DNA from: Actinomycetota bacterium
Lineage (GTDB): Bacteria > Actinomycetota > Acidimicrobiia > Acidimicrobiales > JAMCQF01
NCBI GenBank assembly: GCA_023379605.1
Contig: JAMCQF010000106.1
Location: forward strand, 1 to 46,436
Length of the DNA: 46,436 nt
Reading direction: 5' to 3'
The notes under the pieces were generated by a model, which was given only the letters and a program-made list of their open reading frames with translations, did no database searches and was not told the DNA's origin. Shown here piece after piece: positions 8,821 to 17,091 of this stretch (the first letter of the stretch is position 1; each line of letters begins with the position of its first letter). Position numbers and translations under genes: made by a program.

Positions 8821-9286
8821 GGCAGGCCACGCTACCGTGCATTTTGTGCGGATCGCCTTCGGAACCGATGAGGTCACCCCACTCACAGAGGAGCTGGTGG
8901 CAGGCTTGCCAGATCGTGGTCACCAAGTCGTCGTCGTTGGGGCCGGTGAACCCTGGCCAGAAGTTGGCCGTAGAGTGGCTCTCGCGGTCTCTAGGGGCGA
9001 AGCAGACCTTGGGCTGGTCCTTTGCTGGACAGGAACGGGCGTCTCAATAGCCGCCAACAAGGTGCCTTCTGTTAGAGCGGCTCTGTGCACAGACGCAGAG
9101 ACAGCCGCGGGGGCAAGGCGGTACAACGACGCCAATGTCCTGGCGCTGAGCCTGCGTCTGACCTCCTCGGCACTTGCTTGGGAGATGGTGGACGCCTTCG
9201 TGACAGGAGAGGTGGACCATCAAGCCCGACCGCTCATAGACCGGCTGGAGATGGCTTTGCAGCTTCCAAGCGACACCTTGGGCTGA
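8819..9286 (+). CDS. RpiB/LacA/LacB-family sugar-phosphate isomerase, divergent
   Basis: The fold signature GTGVSIAANKVPSVRAALCTDAE and later RYNDANVLALS closely follow RpiB, which interconverts ribose-5-phosphate and ribulose-5-phosphate or related aldose/ketose phosphates. The catalytic Cys is retained, but as CWTGTG rather than the usual CGTGIG, and the N-terminal active-site GSDHAG is replaced by FGTDEVTP, which lacks the His. It is therefore a divergent family member whose substrate may not be ribose phosphate. Starting at 8819 makes it overlap the divergent mannosidase start by 2 bp; GTG codons at 8837 or 8846 (VRIAFGTDE) are alternatives. Its position suggests a role in sugar catabolism alongside GH38. 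Confidence 0.82.
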   Translation: MAGHATVHFVRIAFGTDEVTPLTEELVAGLPDRGHQVVVVGAGEPWPEVGRRVALAVSRGEADLGLVLCWTGTGVSIAANKVPSVRAALCTDAETAAGARRYNDANVLALSLRLTSSALAWEMVDAFVTGEVDHQARPLIDRLEMALQLPSDTLG

Positions 9287-9369
9287 TCAGGCACTTGGCC
9301 CTATCCTTCGAGCCGCTGGGCCGTCTGTGATAGGGCCTTTGATTGGCGCAAGTGATATACGATCTTCAA

Positions 9370-9696
9370 ATGACCACTTTCCTCATGCTTTCCACCCTGG
9401 GACCGGATGGCGCGGCCACCTTGCGCCAGAACCCGGGCCGTACGAGGGAGGTGAACGCCGAGGTAGAGGCGATGGGGGTGAAGATCCTCCATCAGTGGGC
9501 GGTGCTTGGCCAGTATGACTTCTGCACAATCCTCGAGGCACCCGATGAGATGACTGTTGCAAAGGTCGCTGTCACCCTGGGTGCACGCGGGACCTTGAAG
9601 ACGCTAACACTTACTGCCATCCCGGTAGAGGAGTTCCTAAGTGCGATCGGAGAGACTGAGCCAGGTCCCGCAGCTCAATACCACCAGAGCCCTTGA
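9370..9696 (+). CDS. GYD domain protein
   Basis: This small protein of 108 aa from the ATG at 9370 (MTTFLMLSTLGPDG) matches the GYD domain family. The family pattern 'YD...EAPDE...A......G.....T..A...E' is visible as GQYDFCTILEAPDEMTVAKV followed by RGTLKTLTLTAIPVEEF. GYD proteins have a ferredoxin-like fold and no firm biochemical role. The ORF extends upstream to a TTG at 9343, but those nine residues lie before the family start. The 3' end overlaps the convergent small gene by 22 bp. Confidence 0.82.
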   Translation: MTTFLMLSTLGPDGAATLRQNPGRTREVNAEVEAMGVKILHQWAVLGQYDFCTILEAPDEMTVAKVAVTLGARGTLKTLTLTAIPVEEFLSAIGETEPGPAAQYHQSP

Positions 9697-9920
9697 CGGC
9701 GCCGCTCCTCTCTTACGTCCTCTTTTTCAAAGGGCGTCGGCAGTATGCTCCCGTCCGAGAGCCGGCGCAGGAGATAACCTCCCTCCAAGACCTCTGCCAC
9801 CTCGAACCCCTTGGACCAAGAGCCGAGGAACCTGTCCCGGACGTCTACTCGGGTGCCAACCGGCAAGATGGCATAGGGTTGCTCAGTGCCCACTGCCGAC
9901 ATGGTATTGCCCATGGCCAC
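9675..9920 (-). CDS. Small conserved actinobacterial hypothetical protein
   Basis: This 81-aa protein has a central LPVGTRVDVRDRFLGSWSKG followed by GGYLLRRLSDGSILPTPFEK. I associate that pattern (a hydrophilic SH3/Tudor-like beta-rich module) with short uncharacterised actinobacterial proteins; no function is known to me. It is in the frame opposite the upstream part of the long RNase HII ORF. That argues the conserved protein is the real gene here and that rnhB starts later. An ATG at residue 7 (MSAVGTEQ) is an alternative start. Confidence 0.62.
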   Translation of the reverse strand: MAMGNTMSAVGTEQPYAILPVGTRVDVRDRFLGSWSKGFEVAEVLEGGYLLRRLSDGSILPTPFEKEDVREERRRQGLWWY

Positions 9921-9955
9921 TCCTTAGCTGGTTGTGCCCCCAGGCGCCCACCGGC

Positions 9956-10693
9956 GTGCTTGTAAGGATAGGGCATATCTTGGTTGGCAGGGATCGCGCT
10001 GGCAGGGGGGGCAAAACTGCAGCCGCGCATTTTCTTGACGCAGAGAGGGATTGGTGGGATGGAACCACTGCTGGTCCTATAGCCGGTGTGGACGAGGTTG
10101 GGCGAGGAGCCTGGGCAGGTCCACTGAGCGTTGGGGTGGCAGTGGTCAGGCGCTCCTTAGAGGTGCAGGGGCCCGATAAGAAAGGCCTTTGCATGGGCGC
10201 CCCTGCGGGGCTAACGGACTCCAAGCTGCTTAGCGAGCTTGCCAGGGAGAATCTGTTCGCGCCTGTCGCAAGGTGGTGCAGGGCTTGGGCCGTTGGGCAC
10301 GCCTCGCCTGAGGAGTGTGACTACCTGGGCATGTCCAAGGCTCAGCGCTTGGCAGCTCGCAGGGGCGTGTCGATTGTAGAGAAAGAGCTGGGTGTGCCGG
10401 TACAGGGCTTCATTGTGGACGGGAATTGGGATTTCGTGGGAGATGGACGTGCACAGGTGAAGATGCTTGTGGGGGGTGATCGAACTTGTGGTCCGGTGGC
10501 CGCCGCTGCGTTGCTGGCCAAGGTCACTCGTGACCGGCTCATGATTGCCCAAGCGCCTCTGTACCCTTCCTTCGAGTTCGATCGCAACAAAGGCTATCCT
10601 TCACCTCACCACATTGAGGCGCTAAAGGAGCGGGGGCCCACACCGATACATAGGACCACCTGGTCCTATATGGACCGCCTGGGACTGCGCTAA
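9956..10693 (+). CDS. rnhB: Ribonuclease HII
   Basis: RNase HII removes ribonucleotides and RNA-DNA hybrids from DNA. The motif AGVDEVGRGAWAGPL supplies the first Asp and Glu, FIVDGNWDF the second Asp, and KVTRDRLM the third; TDSKLL and the C-terminal NKGYPSPHHIEAL are also typical. The ORF track starts it at 9641, but that adds about 105 residues antisense to a conserved small gene. A GTG at 9956 gives 245 aa, normal for the family, and leaves 35 bp from the divergent start. An insert of about 18 residues (around EVQGPDKKGLCMG) separates strand 2 from TDSKLL. Confidence 0.92.
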   Translation: MLVRIGHILVGRDRAGRGGKTAAAHFLDAERDWWDGTTAGPIAGVDEVGRGAWAGPLSVGVAVVRRSLEVQGPDKKGLCMGAPAGLTDSKLLSELARENLFAPVARWCRAWAVGHASPEECDYLGMSKAQRLAARRGVSIVEKELGVPVQGFIVDGNWDFVGDGRAQVKMLVGGDRTCGPVAAAALLAKVTRDRLMIAQAPLYPSFEFDRNKGYPSPHHIEALKERGPTPIHRTTWSYMDRLGLR

Positions 10694-10694
10694 G

Positions 10695-10782
10695 GCATGG
10701 CTAGGTCGGCGACCCGGATGACCCCGAGAGGTGCCAACCCTCCCAGACCGCATGGGAAGGTAGCCAGCATGGCTAGGTCGGC
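10695..10782. repeat. Two 16-bp direct repeats between rnhB and the acyl-CoA dehydrogenase
   Basis: GCATGGCTAGGTCGGC occurs exactly at 10695-10710 and 10767-10782 (period 72). The surrounding 187-bp convergent spacer has only a 63-aa ORF of unconvincing composition. There is no obvious terminator hairpin with a T-run. It is one of several short direct duplications in the window. Confidence 0.7.
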
Positions 10783-10880
10783 CCGTTTAGAACTGCACTT
10801 CAGGCGCCCAGGCACAACTCCAGCCCTGTGGCAACGGCGAAACAGCCCCACTTGGCCGCACAGCGCCGCTAAGGTCTGGC

Positions 10881-12128
10881 TCAGCTGAACCTGGCCGAGG
10901 GCTCCTTGGGCAACCCCAGGACTCTCTCGCCTACGATGTTCTTGAGGATCTCATCAGTGCCACCAGCTATCCGCATGGCTGGTACACCTAGGACGTACTG
11001 AGACCACGCGTAGGTGCCCCACTCCCCGCTGTCAGCCACGAGCTTCGGTCCAAGCACTGAGCTGATGAAATCACACGTTCTTCGCATGTTCTGGGTTAGG
11101 GTCAGCTTGGCTATGGACATCTCCGGGCCGGGAAGCTGACCAGCTTTTAGCTTGGCCATCGCCCGCATATTGGTGTACCCCGCGACTTTGGAGCTTATGT
11201 AGATCTCTGCAATCTGCTGGCGGACCAGAGGATCGTTGGCGCGGCCAAGATGGCGCATCATCTCCATGAGACGGCCGGTGCTCAAAGAGCCAACCCCTCC
11301 GCCTCCAGCGCCTATGGCCGCTCGCTCGTTCATGAGGGTGGTGAGCGCTACGGTCCACCCTCCATTCACCTCTCCCAAGCGGTGATCGTCTGGTATCCGG
11401 ACGTCTGTGAAAAACACCTCGTTGAAAGACGCCCCTCCTGTCATTTGCCTGAGAGGACGTACTTCGACACCAGGAGCATGCATGTCCACCACAAAGCCAG
11501 TCAGCCCCCTGTGCTTTTCCAGGTCTGGGTCGGTTCGGCAGATGATCTCACCTATGTCGGAAATCTGAGCTCCAGAGGTCCACACTTTCTGGCCGTTTAT
11601 CACCCACTCGTCTGCGTCCCTCACTGCTTTGGTCTGCAGACCTGCAAGGTCCGATCCAGCAGCGGGCTCACTGAAGAGCTGGCACGCCACTATGTCACCG
11701 CGGTAGAGGGACTTTAGGTACCGCCTTTTTACGAGCTCGGTACCATGGGCCAAGATGGTGGGAGCCACCATGCCCAAGCCGATGCCGAAGACCGCCTGCG
11801 AGGGGATCTCAAAGCGGGACTCGAGCGCGTCATAGATTCTCTTGTAGCTGCTGGGAAGGTTGCGCCCGCCGTACTCCTTGGGGCCTGTGATCCACCCGAA
11901 GCCACCGTCGAACCTGCAACGGGACCACTCCTGGGCTGACTTGAGATCTGCCATTTCCTCTTGAGCGGTGCGCTCTGCGAACAGCACTGCAGAGTCAGAG
12001 CCCTCTCCCCATGCCTTGGAGACCTCCACCCTGGGCTTGGCGTTGGACTCGAGGAACTGGAGGGCCTCTGCCTCGAAGCTCTCCTCGCTAATGATGTCTG
12101 CCATCACCCGATCGTAGCTGGATGCCAC
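10881..12128 (-). CDS. Acyl-CoA dehydrogenase family protein
   Basis: This is an FAD-dependent alpha,beta-desaturase of acyl-CoA thioesters. The order is as in the family: N-terminal helical domain; a beta-domain beginning QLFSEPAAGSDLAGLQTKA with WVINGQKVWTSGA; FVVDMHAPGVEVRPLRQMTGGASFNEVFF; and a C-terminal helical domain with the GGTDEILKNIVGERVLGLP FAD/substrate signature. The length of 415 aa is normal. The frame begins at a GTG at 12128; an ATG at 12104 (MADIISEES) is an alternative. No other beta-oxidation gene is adjacent. Chain length and electron acceptor (ETF or other) cannot be told. Confidence 0.92.
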   Translation of the reverse strand: MASSYDRVMADIISEESFEAEALQFLESNAKPRVEVSKAWGEGSDSAVLFAERTAQEEMADLKSAQEWSRCRFDGGFGWITGPKEYGGRNLPSSYKRIYDALESRFEIPSQAVFGIGLGMVAPTILAHGTELVKRRYLKSLYRGDIVACQLFSEPAAGSDLAGLQTKAVRDADEWVINGQKVWTSGAQISDIGEIICRTDPDLEKHRGLTGFVVDMHAPGVEVRPLRQMTGGASFNEVFFTDVRIPDDHRLGEVNGGWTVALTTLMNERAAIGAGGGGVGSLSTGRLMEMMRHLGRANDPLVRQQIAEIYISSKVAGYTNMRAMAKLKAGQLPGPEMSIAKLTLTQNMRRTCDFISSVLGPKLVADSGEWGTYAWSQYVLGVPAMRIAGGTDEILKNIVGERVLGLPKEPSARFS

Positions 12129-12208
12129 CTCTTCTGGCTAGCTGCTACACATCTGATGACGGATGCAGCCAAGCGTGCCATCAAAGCTCGCGGCGGTGTA
12201 GAACATAG

Positions 12209-13114
12209 GTGATGGCAATCCTGTTTGCCCTAGCTGCCTCGATCACCAACGCCTTCGCTACAATCCTGCAGCGTCTAGGCGTACAGCACGCACCCGACGA
12301 CACCTCATTTAGCTGGCAGCTCGTGATGCACGCGCTGCGCCAACCCGTTTGGCTGGCGGGCACAGCGACGATGACAGGCGGTTATGTCCTGCAGTTCCTG
12401 GCGCTCTCCTATGCCGGTCTCAGCGTGGTGGAGCCAGTGCTCACCCTTGAGCTCGTTTTCCTTGTAGCTATTCTCGGAATCTGGTTTAACCAGACGCTCG
12501 GATGGCAGGACTGGGTCGGGGCCATGGCGATCACAGTCGGTCTAGGGGGGTTCCTCTATGCAGCCTCTCCCAGTGGCGGGAACAGCATTCCTGCATCTCT
12601 CAGCTGGATCGAAGCTTTCGTGGTAGTTCTCGCAGCCGCTAGCGTCACTGCACTCCTGGCGGCCCGGGGAGGTCCGTGGTGGCGTGCGAGCCTGCTTGGG
12701 GTGTCGTCGGCGCTTTTCTTCTCGTTGGCAGCTGCGTCAACCAAGGTGGCAACGGCATATTTGAAAAGTGGCGGCTGGCTCTCCCTGCTCACGCACTGGC
12801 AGACCTACGGGATAGTGATAGCGGGCGGGGCAGGCCTGTTCGTCCTTCAGCATGCCTACCGTGCAGGACCTATTACGGCTTCTCAATCAGCTCTTATGAT
12901 TGTAGATCCGCTGGCCAGCATCTTGATAGGGGTTAGCCTCTTTGACGAGCGGGTGCGTTCTTCTGGGGCTCGTGGTCCCCTGGAGGCATTGGCCCTGCTC
13001 GGCATGTTCAGCGGGGTGATCCTGCTTAGCAAGTCGCCTGTTGTAGTGGAAGCCAAGGCAGCAGCAGAGGGCATAAGCCTCGATTCTCCACCGGCAAGAA
13101 AGGCAGCCCATTAG
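12209..13114 (+). CDS. DMT/EamA-type membrane transporter
   Basis: This 301-aa integral membrane protein has about ten hydrophobic segments arranged as two repeats, beginning ILFALAASITNAFATILQR and ending ALALLGMFSGVILLSK. The duplicated architecture and the LSVVEPVLTLELVF and ASQSALMIVDPLASIL helices place it in the drug/metabolite transporter superfamily, in the actinobacterial branch without a known substrate. GTG (12209) and ATG (12212) are adjacent possible starts. Its last codons contain an AGAAAGG followed by ATTAG; these may be the ribosome binding site and start codon of the following LLM gene, which would couple the two. Confidence 0.85.
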   Translation: MMAILFALAASITNAFATILQRLGVQHAPDDTSFSWQLVMHALRQPVWLAGTATMTGGYVLQFLALSYAGLSVVEPVLTLELVFLVAILGIWFNQTLGWQDWVGAMAITVGLGGFLYAASPSGGNSIPASLSWIEAFVVVLAAASVTALLAARGGPWWRASLLGVSSALFFSLAAASTKVATAYLKSGGWLSLLTHWQTYGIVIAGGAGLFVLQHAYRAGPITASQSALMIVDPLASILIGVSLFDERVRSSGARGPLEALALLGMFSGVILLSKSPVVVEAKAAAEGISLDSPPARKAAH

Positions 13115-14267
13115 CCACCCATTTTCGGTCTCAATTGAGCTGTGTGTTGGGCCTCGGTGGTTTCCATCTGGGGCTGGGCTCACAGCCCTGGAGCGAGCCA
13201 TGGAGGTGGCCAGCGCAGCAGAGCAGGCCGGCTTTGAAACGCTGTGGGTGAGAGAGCCCCCTTTGGGAGATCCTCCCTTGGCGGCACCCCCTTTGGGAGA
13301 GACCAACGACAGAGAGGACTCCCTTGAGCCTTTCACCTTGCTTGGTGCTTTGGCTGTGAGGACTACCCGGATTGCCCTTGGGGTCGTTGCTCCTGTGGAG
13401 CAGGTGGGCAGCCCTGCCCTGCTTGCCAAGATGGCAACCACTGTAGATGTGCTCTCCTCGGGCAGGTCTCGTGTGTGCCTCGCCTTTTCTCCAGCATCAG
13501 CTCCAGCGCGACAGCGGCCAAAGCGTGCTGTCATCGAGCGCTCCAAAGGCAGGGGTGAAGCTGTTTGGGGCCAAAACGGCCCAAGGTCGGTCATGCAGCA
13601 CAGAAGCGTGGGCAGAAAAAGCGTGGGCAGAAAAAGCGTGGGCAGAAAAAGCGTGGGCACAAAAAGCTTGGGCACAAAAAGCTTGGAACGGCTTGAGGAA
13701 ACCCTCCTTGTGTGCAAAGCCGTGCTGGAAGGAGGCGCTCCCAGCTTCGAGGGCCAGTACTTCAAACTCCGCGGTGCCGCCAACCTGCCAGGCCCGGTGC
13801 AACCCGGTGGGATCCCATTGCAGATACTTCTCAAGTTGGCCCGCCCAGGCCCTTTGGCTGGATCAGTTCCCCTAACAGCCATTGACCCAGCCATAGAGCA
13901 GGCCCTGTTCCTTGCAGCTAGGTATGCAAGCAGCTGCGTGCTTGAAGGAGACGAGCTCGCGTTGGGGATGTCGCTTGCCAGCCTGGACAAGGCGTGCTCA
14001 CTTCTTGGCAGGGACCCGTCTTCGTTGCGCAGGCTTGCCGTGGTGGAGCCCGGCCATCTCCGTACCAACCTCGACGCAGCCTCTCAGCGCAGTACTAGCC
14101 ATACTGGCTCCAATAGAGCCCCTTGCGGGCTCACGATGAGCAGTTCGCTTCTCAAAGGCATAGATGGCTTGGTCCTCATGGCACCTAAGACCTACGAGCT
14201 GAGCTGGCTGGTGGCTGCCGGGGAAATCCTTAGCGGCGCTCTCAGGGCTAGTAGGCACTGCCGCTAA
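13110..14267 (+). CDS. LLM (luciferase-like) flavin/F420-dependent oxidoreductase with repeat insertions
   Basis: The protein matches LLM TIM-barrel oxidoreductases. The ORF track starts at ATG 13200, inside helix 1. The same frame is open upstream and encodes the missing first strand and loop (FSVSIELCVGPRWFPSG), but without any ATG, GTG or TTG. An ATT at 13110, six nt after AGAAAGG and overlapping the TAG of the DMT gene, is the best start (385 aa); this is inference. The core includes AAEQAGFETLWVREP, TTRIALGVVAPVEQ, KMATTVDVLSSGR and LERLEETLLVCKAVLEG. Two unusual inserts are a PPLG-type double repeat near residue 50 and five SVGRK-like units near residue 170. The C-terminus is poorly conserved. 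It could be a decaying gene or a functional one with unusual inserts. The cofactor is not determined. Confidence 0.72.
   Translation: MSHPFSVSIELCVGPRWFPSGAGLTALERAMEVASAAEQAGFETLWVREPPLGDPPLAAPPLGETNDREDSLEPFTLLGALAVRTTRIALGVVAPVEQVGSPALLAKMATTVDVLSSGRSRVCLAFSPASAPARQRPKRAVIERSKGRGEAVWGQNGPRSVMQHRSVGRKSVGRKSVGRKSVGTKSLGTKSLERLEETLLVCKAVLEGGAPSFEGQYFKLRGAANLPGPVQPGGIPLQILLKLARPGPLAGSVPLTAIDPAIEQALFLAARYASSCVLEGDELALGMSLASLDKACSLLGRDPSSLRRLAVVEPGHLRTNLDAASQRSTSHTGSNRAPCGLTMSSSLLKGIDGLVLMAPKTYELSWLVAAGEILSGALRASRHCR
13606..13680 (+). repeat. Five tandem 15-bp units inside the LLM gene
   Basis: GCGTGGGCAGAAAAA occurs three times in exact tandem (13606-13650), then as GCGTGGGCACAAAAA and GCTTGGGCACAAAAA, with a partial sixth copy after it. 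The unit is a multiple of three, so the frame is kept and encodes SVGRK, SVGRK, SVGRK, SVGTK, SLGTK. A second small duplication, CCCCCTTTGGGAGA, lies at 13257-13270 and 13287-13300 in the same gene. Confidence 0.93.
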
Positions 14268-14276
14268 TCTGTCCTG

Positions 14277-15185
14277 GTGCTTTTGGGTGCCCATGTTCGT
14301 AGCGGTCCCCAGCTGAGCTCTGCCATAGCTCATGGAGAGGAGATCGGTGCTCAGGTAGTCCAGATCTTCACGCAGAGCCCACGTGCCTGGAAACCCAGCC
14401 AGTACGCACCAGATGCCCTCCAGCACTACAGAGAGGCTCAGCATGCAAGCGCTTATATACAGGCAACGTTTTGCCATGCCACCTACCTCGTGAACCTCGC
14501 AGGAGACGATCCTGAGCTTCACGCCCGCTCTATCGCGTGTCTGAAAGATAACCTCGCAGTGGCCGCAGGCATTGGCTCAGCTGGTGTGGTCCTGCACCTT
14601 GGTAGCCACAAAGGGGCCGGCTTGAAGGCCAGATTGGACCAGATCGCTCTGGCATTGATAGAGGTGCTCGATAAGGTTTCTGGATGCCGGATCCTCATAG
14701 AGAACGCTGCAGGAGCAGGGGGCACCGTTGGCAGGAGCTTCGATGAGCTCGAAGCTGTGCTAGAGCGGGTGCAGGCTTTGGGCGGCCAAGAGGACAGGAT
14801 AGGCATCTGTCTGGACAGCCAGCACCTTTGGGCGTCTGGGGTGAACTTCGCCACTCCCAGGGGAATGGCAGATCTGATGGAGGAGATTGCCAACCGCGTG
14901 GGCATAAGTCGGCTGGGCTGCCTCCACCTCAATGACTCCAAGGTCGCGCTAGGGGCAAACCGCGATCGTCATGCCAATATCGGCGAGGGCACCATCGGTG
15001 AGCACGGATTGGCTATGCTGCTGGGTCATCCTCTGCTGAGGGATGTTCCAGCGGTGCTGGAGGTCCCTGGAGCTGGCAAAGGGCCTCGGGCGGAGGATCT
15101 AGCTGCGGCCCACAGTGCGCTTGTAGCCGGTCTGGACTTCTGGGCGCAGAGCTCCTTTGGAGGTGGCGCCTTACAGCTGCCCTGA
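14277..15185 (+). CDS. nfo: Endonuclease IV (deoxyribonuclease IV)
   Basis: This is an AP endonuclease of base excision repair with three zinc ions. The nine metal ligands can be traced: His in FCHATYLVNLA, His in VLHLGSHKG, Glu in LIENAAGAG, Asp and His in CLDSQHLWASG, His in CLHLNDSK, Asp and His in NRDRHANIGEG, and Glu in VLEVPG. The 302-aa length and the MLLGAHV start fit the family. It starts at a GTG nine bp after the LLM stop, so it probably shares that transcript. The 3' end overlaps the convergent APC permease by 15 bp. Confidence 0.94.
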   Translation: MLLGAHVRSGPQLSSAIAHGEEIGAQVVQIFTQSPRAWKPSQYAPDALQHYREAQHASAYIQATFCHATYLVNLAGDDPELHARSIACLKDNLAVAAGIGSAGVVLHLGSHKGAGLKARLDQIALALIEVLDKVSGCRILIENAAGAGGTVGRSFDELEAVLERVQALGGQEDRIGICLDSQHLWASGVNFATPRGMADLMEEIANRVGISRLGCLHLNDSKVALGANRDRHANIGEGTIGEHGLAMLLGHPLLRDVPAVLEVPGAGKGPRAEDLAAAHSALVAGLDFWAQSSFGGGALQLP

Positions 15186-16679
15186 TCCAGAGTCGCTTGG
15201 GGCCTCGCTGGAGATAGTGCGCATGGGTCGTCTTCGCGGCTGAGCAGCTCGTGCTCGCGCTGCCGCCTTGGCTTGTAGCTTAGGTATGGCAATTAGCACG
15301 TAAGCAGTTGCGATGCAGCCGATCACAGCAACCACAGCAGCGGGGAGCACCGAGAGCCTGCTTGGGTTCGCCGGGTTGGAAAAGGCGCTGGCGAGCCCTA
15401 GAACCGCAAATATAACCATCCCTGCTACACACAAGACAGGAGCCATCGGGAGATAAAACGATCTTTTCCTTGTGTCCCGGCGTCTGAGAGCGAGCACGCA
15501 CCAGGCGGCACATGCATAGATGAGCGCTTCCAAGGTAGCGCCCACAGCGACCAAAAGTAGCCACTGACGGGTCAAAAACACTGCTGCGGCCACCAGAGCA
15601 GATGTAGCTCCTAGGACTAAGACAGGAAACCATGGAACCGCTTTTAGGTTGAGCGAGCAGAACACTCTTGGCAGGTTTCCGTCGCGTGCAGCCGCATAAA
15701 GGAACCGCGAGGCGGTGAGAAAGCCGCCATTGAAAGTGTTGATCGCAGTCAGGACAGTGGTGGCGAGCATCCACAGCTCCCCGATCTCTCCCAGAGCTGC
15801 CCGGCCGAGGAGAAGCTGTGGGTACGGGCTGTGATGAGAGCTTGCAAAAGGAACTGCGTGCGTTAGAGCCAGAGCAAAGACGGCAGTGACCACAAAGAGG
15901 ATGCCCGGGGCTATGAACAGGGCTTTGGAAGTGGTGGCAGGGGATCGCACCTCTTCTGCGGTGGTGGTCACCCACTCGAAAGCCGCGTAGAGGAACACCC
16001 CGTAAGCTACAGCCTCTATTGCATTGTGAGGACCAGCATGCAGTAGGGCAAGAGGCCGGCGAAGCGGGCCGGGCACATTGAAGATCGCGACCAAAGACAG
16101 GGCCGTGGTCGAGGCAAGCACTGTATAGGTTACGATATTCTGTACCGCTCCTGTGAGCTTGACGCCGAGCAGGTTCGCGGTTATAGCCATGCCTACAAGT
16201 ACCACGATCCATACATATGCCAAGACTGTCGGCTCATGAAGCACATGCTGGATGGCTGCGCCTATGAGGAACGCATCGGCAGCTATCACAGCCACGATCG
16301 TTGTCATGTACGCGAAGGTGACAGACAGTGCAGTGCGGTTGCCCATGGCGCGGCTCATGTAAAGCCTGATCCCAGCAGCACTTGGGTAGAGCCCGTTGAG
16401 CTCGGAGAAGATGCCAGCAACCAGGAGAGCCAAAACCCCTGCGACAAGGATCGCGAGCCAGGCAGAGGTTCCGGCCGCATAGGTGGCCACCGATACCACG
16501 GCCAGGTAATCCATCGCTGCAAATGCGAGCCCGGAAGAGGTGGCGGTTGCAGACCACAGCCCTAGAGCGCGGCGAAGCTTCGGGCCTGCAGATCCAAAAG
16601 AGCCAGCCTGTCCCGCCAGCTGCGAAGCAGCCAGGGCGCCATGAGAGCCATCATTGCCGGCCTGCTCGTAAGGGATCAT
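15171..16679 (-). CDS. APC family amino acid/polyamine permease
   Basis: This 502-aa integral membrane protein has about twelve hydrophobic helices and cytoplasmic tails at both ends (a Gly/Ala/Ser-rich N-terminus and an Arg-rich C-terminus). The first helices contain SSGLAFAAMDYLAVVSVATYAAG, where APC proteins have their substrate-binding GS/G motif region, and AAFEWVTTTAEEVRSPATT resembles the conserved 'F.G.E......E...P' loop. The start ATG has GGGAG just upstream. It is the last gene of a minus-strand series with SCP2 and the aminotransferase, which suggests it imports an amino acid or amine for that enzyme (inference). Confidence 0.88.
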   Translation of the reverse strand: MIPYEQAGNDGSHGALAASQLAGQAGSFGSAGPKLRRALGLWSATATSSGLAFAAMDYLAVVSVATYAAGTSAWLAILVAGVLALLVAGIFSELNGLYPSAAGIRLYMSRAMGNRTALSVTFAYMTTIVAVIAADAFLIGAAIQHVLHEPTVLAYVWIVVLVGMAITANLLGVKLTGAVQNIVTYTVLASTTALSLVAIFNVPGPLRRPLALLHAGPHNAIEAVAYGVFLYAAFEWVTTTAEEVRSPATTSKALFIAPGILFVVTAVFALALTHAVPFASSHHSPYPQLLLGRAALGEIGELWMLATTVLTAINTFNGGFLTASRFLYAAARDGNLPRVFCSLNLKAVPWFPVLVLGATSALVAAAVFLTRQWLLLVAVGATLEALIYACAAWCVLALRRRDTRKRSFYLPMAPVLCVAGMVIFAVLGLASAFSNPANPSRLSVLPAAVVAVIGCIATAYVLIAIPKLQAKAAARARAAQPRRRPMRTISSEAPSDSGSGQL

Positions 16680-16731
16680 GCTCCCGACTCTGCAAATAGC
16701 AGCCGGTTCTGCAGGAGAGACGCCTGTCCTA

Positions 16732-17091
16732 TCACGATTCTGGCCAGATGATAGAGCTTATCGCATCCAGCCTCATGACGTCCTCCTGGCTTCCTTGGAC
16801 CTTTATCTCGCCTCGGAGGTACTTCTGAACCGGGTTCAAATCTCCCCAGAACATGTCGCAAAAGGTCTCCGAGGAGGTAGTCACGATGATGTCAGGCTCT
16901 CCCAGATGCCCAGGGAGAACCTGAGTGATCTCACCATGGTCGACCACCATAGTAAAGGTTATCTCGCTGTCATCGCATGCAAAGTGCAGCCTGCGGCTCC
17001 AAGCCCGTTGCATCTTGCGCAAGCGCTCATTGGTGTTGCACTGTACGGTGTAGTCCTGAAGAGCCTCTTGCAGCTCCTCCCAGCTTGCCAT
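16732..17091 (-). CDS. SCP2 sterol-binding domain protein
   Basis: This 119-aa single-domain protein of the SCP2 fold binds hydrophobic ligands such as acyl chains or sterol-like lipids. The family pattern is clear in PDIIVTTSSETFCDMFWGDLNPVQKYLRGEIKVQG, followed by the short C-terminal helix ending at the stop. No catalytic residue is expected. It lies 83 bp downstream of the aminotransferase and 52 bp upstream of the permease, in the same orientation. The link to amine metabolism is positional only. Confidence 0.83.
   Translation of the reverse strand: MASWEELQEALQDYTVQCNTNERLRKMQRAWSRRLHFACDDSEITFTMVVDHGEITQVLPGHLGEPDIIVTTSSETFCDMFWGDLNPVQKYLRGEIKVQGSQEDVMRLDAISSIIWPES

Noticed and set aside
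9641-9955. 105-residue N-terminal extension of RNase HII in the ORF track
   Set aside because: The extension has no family match and is antisense to a conserved 81-aa protein.
13606-13680. Possible CRISPR-like array
   Set aside because: Units are contiguous 15-mers without spacers and stay in frame within a gene.
12887-14068. 393-aa antisense ORF opposite the LLM gene
   Set aside because: Low-complexity peptide (repeated LPTLFLPTLF) produced by the 15-bp units read backwards; it also overlaps the DMT gene and has no recognisable domain.
15280-16212. 310-aa minus-strand ORF overlapping the APC permease
   Set aside because: A shadow frame of the permease, with Cys/Arg-rich composition and no domain.
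16836-16852. GGTTCAAATC resembling a tRNA T-arm
   Set aside because: It lies inside the SCP2 coding sequence and no cloverleaf can be built around it.
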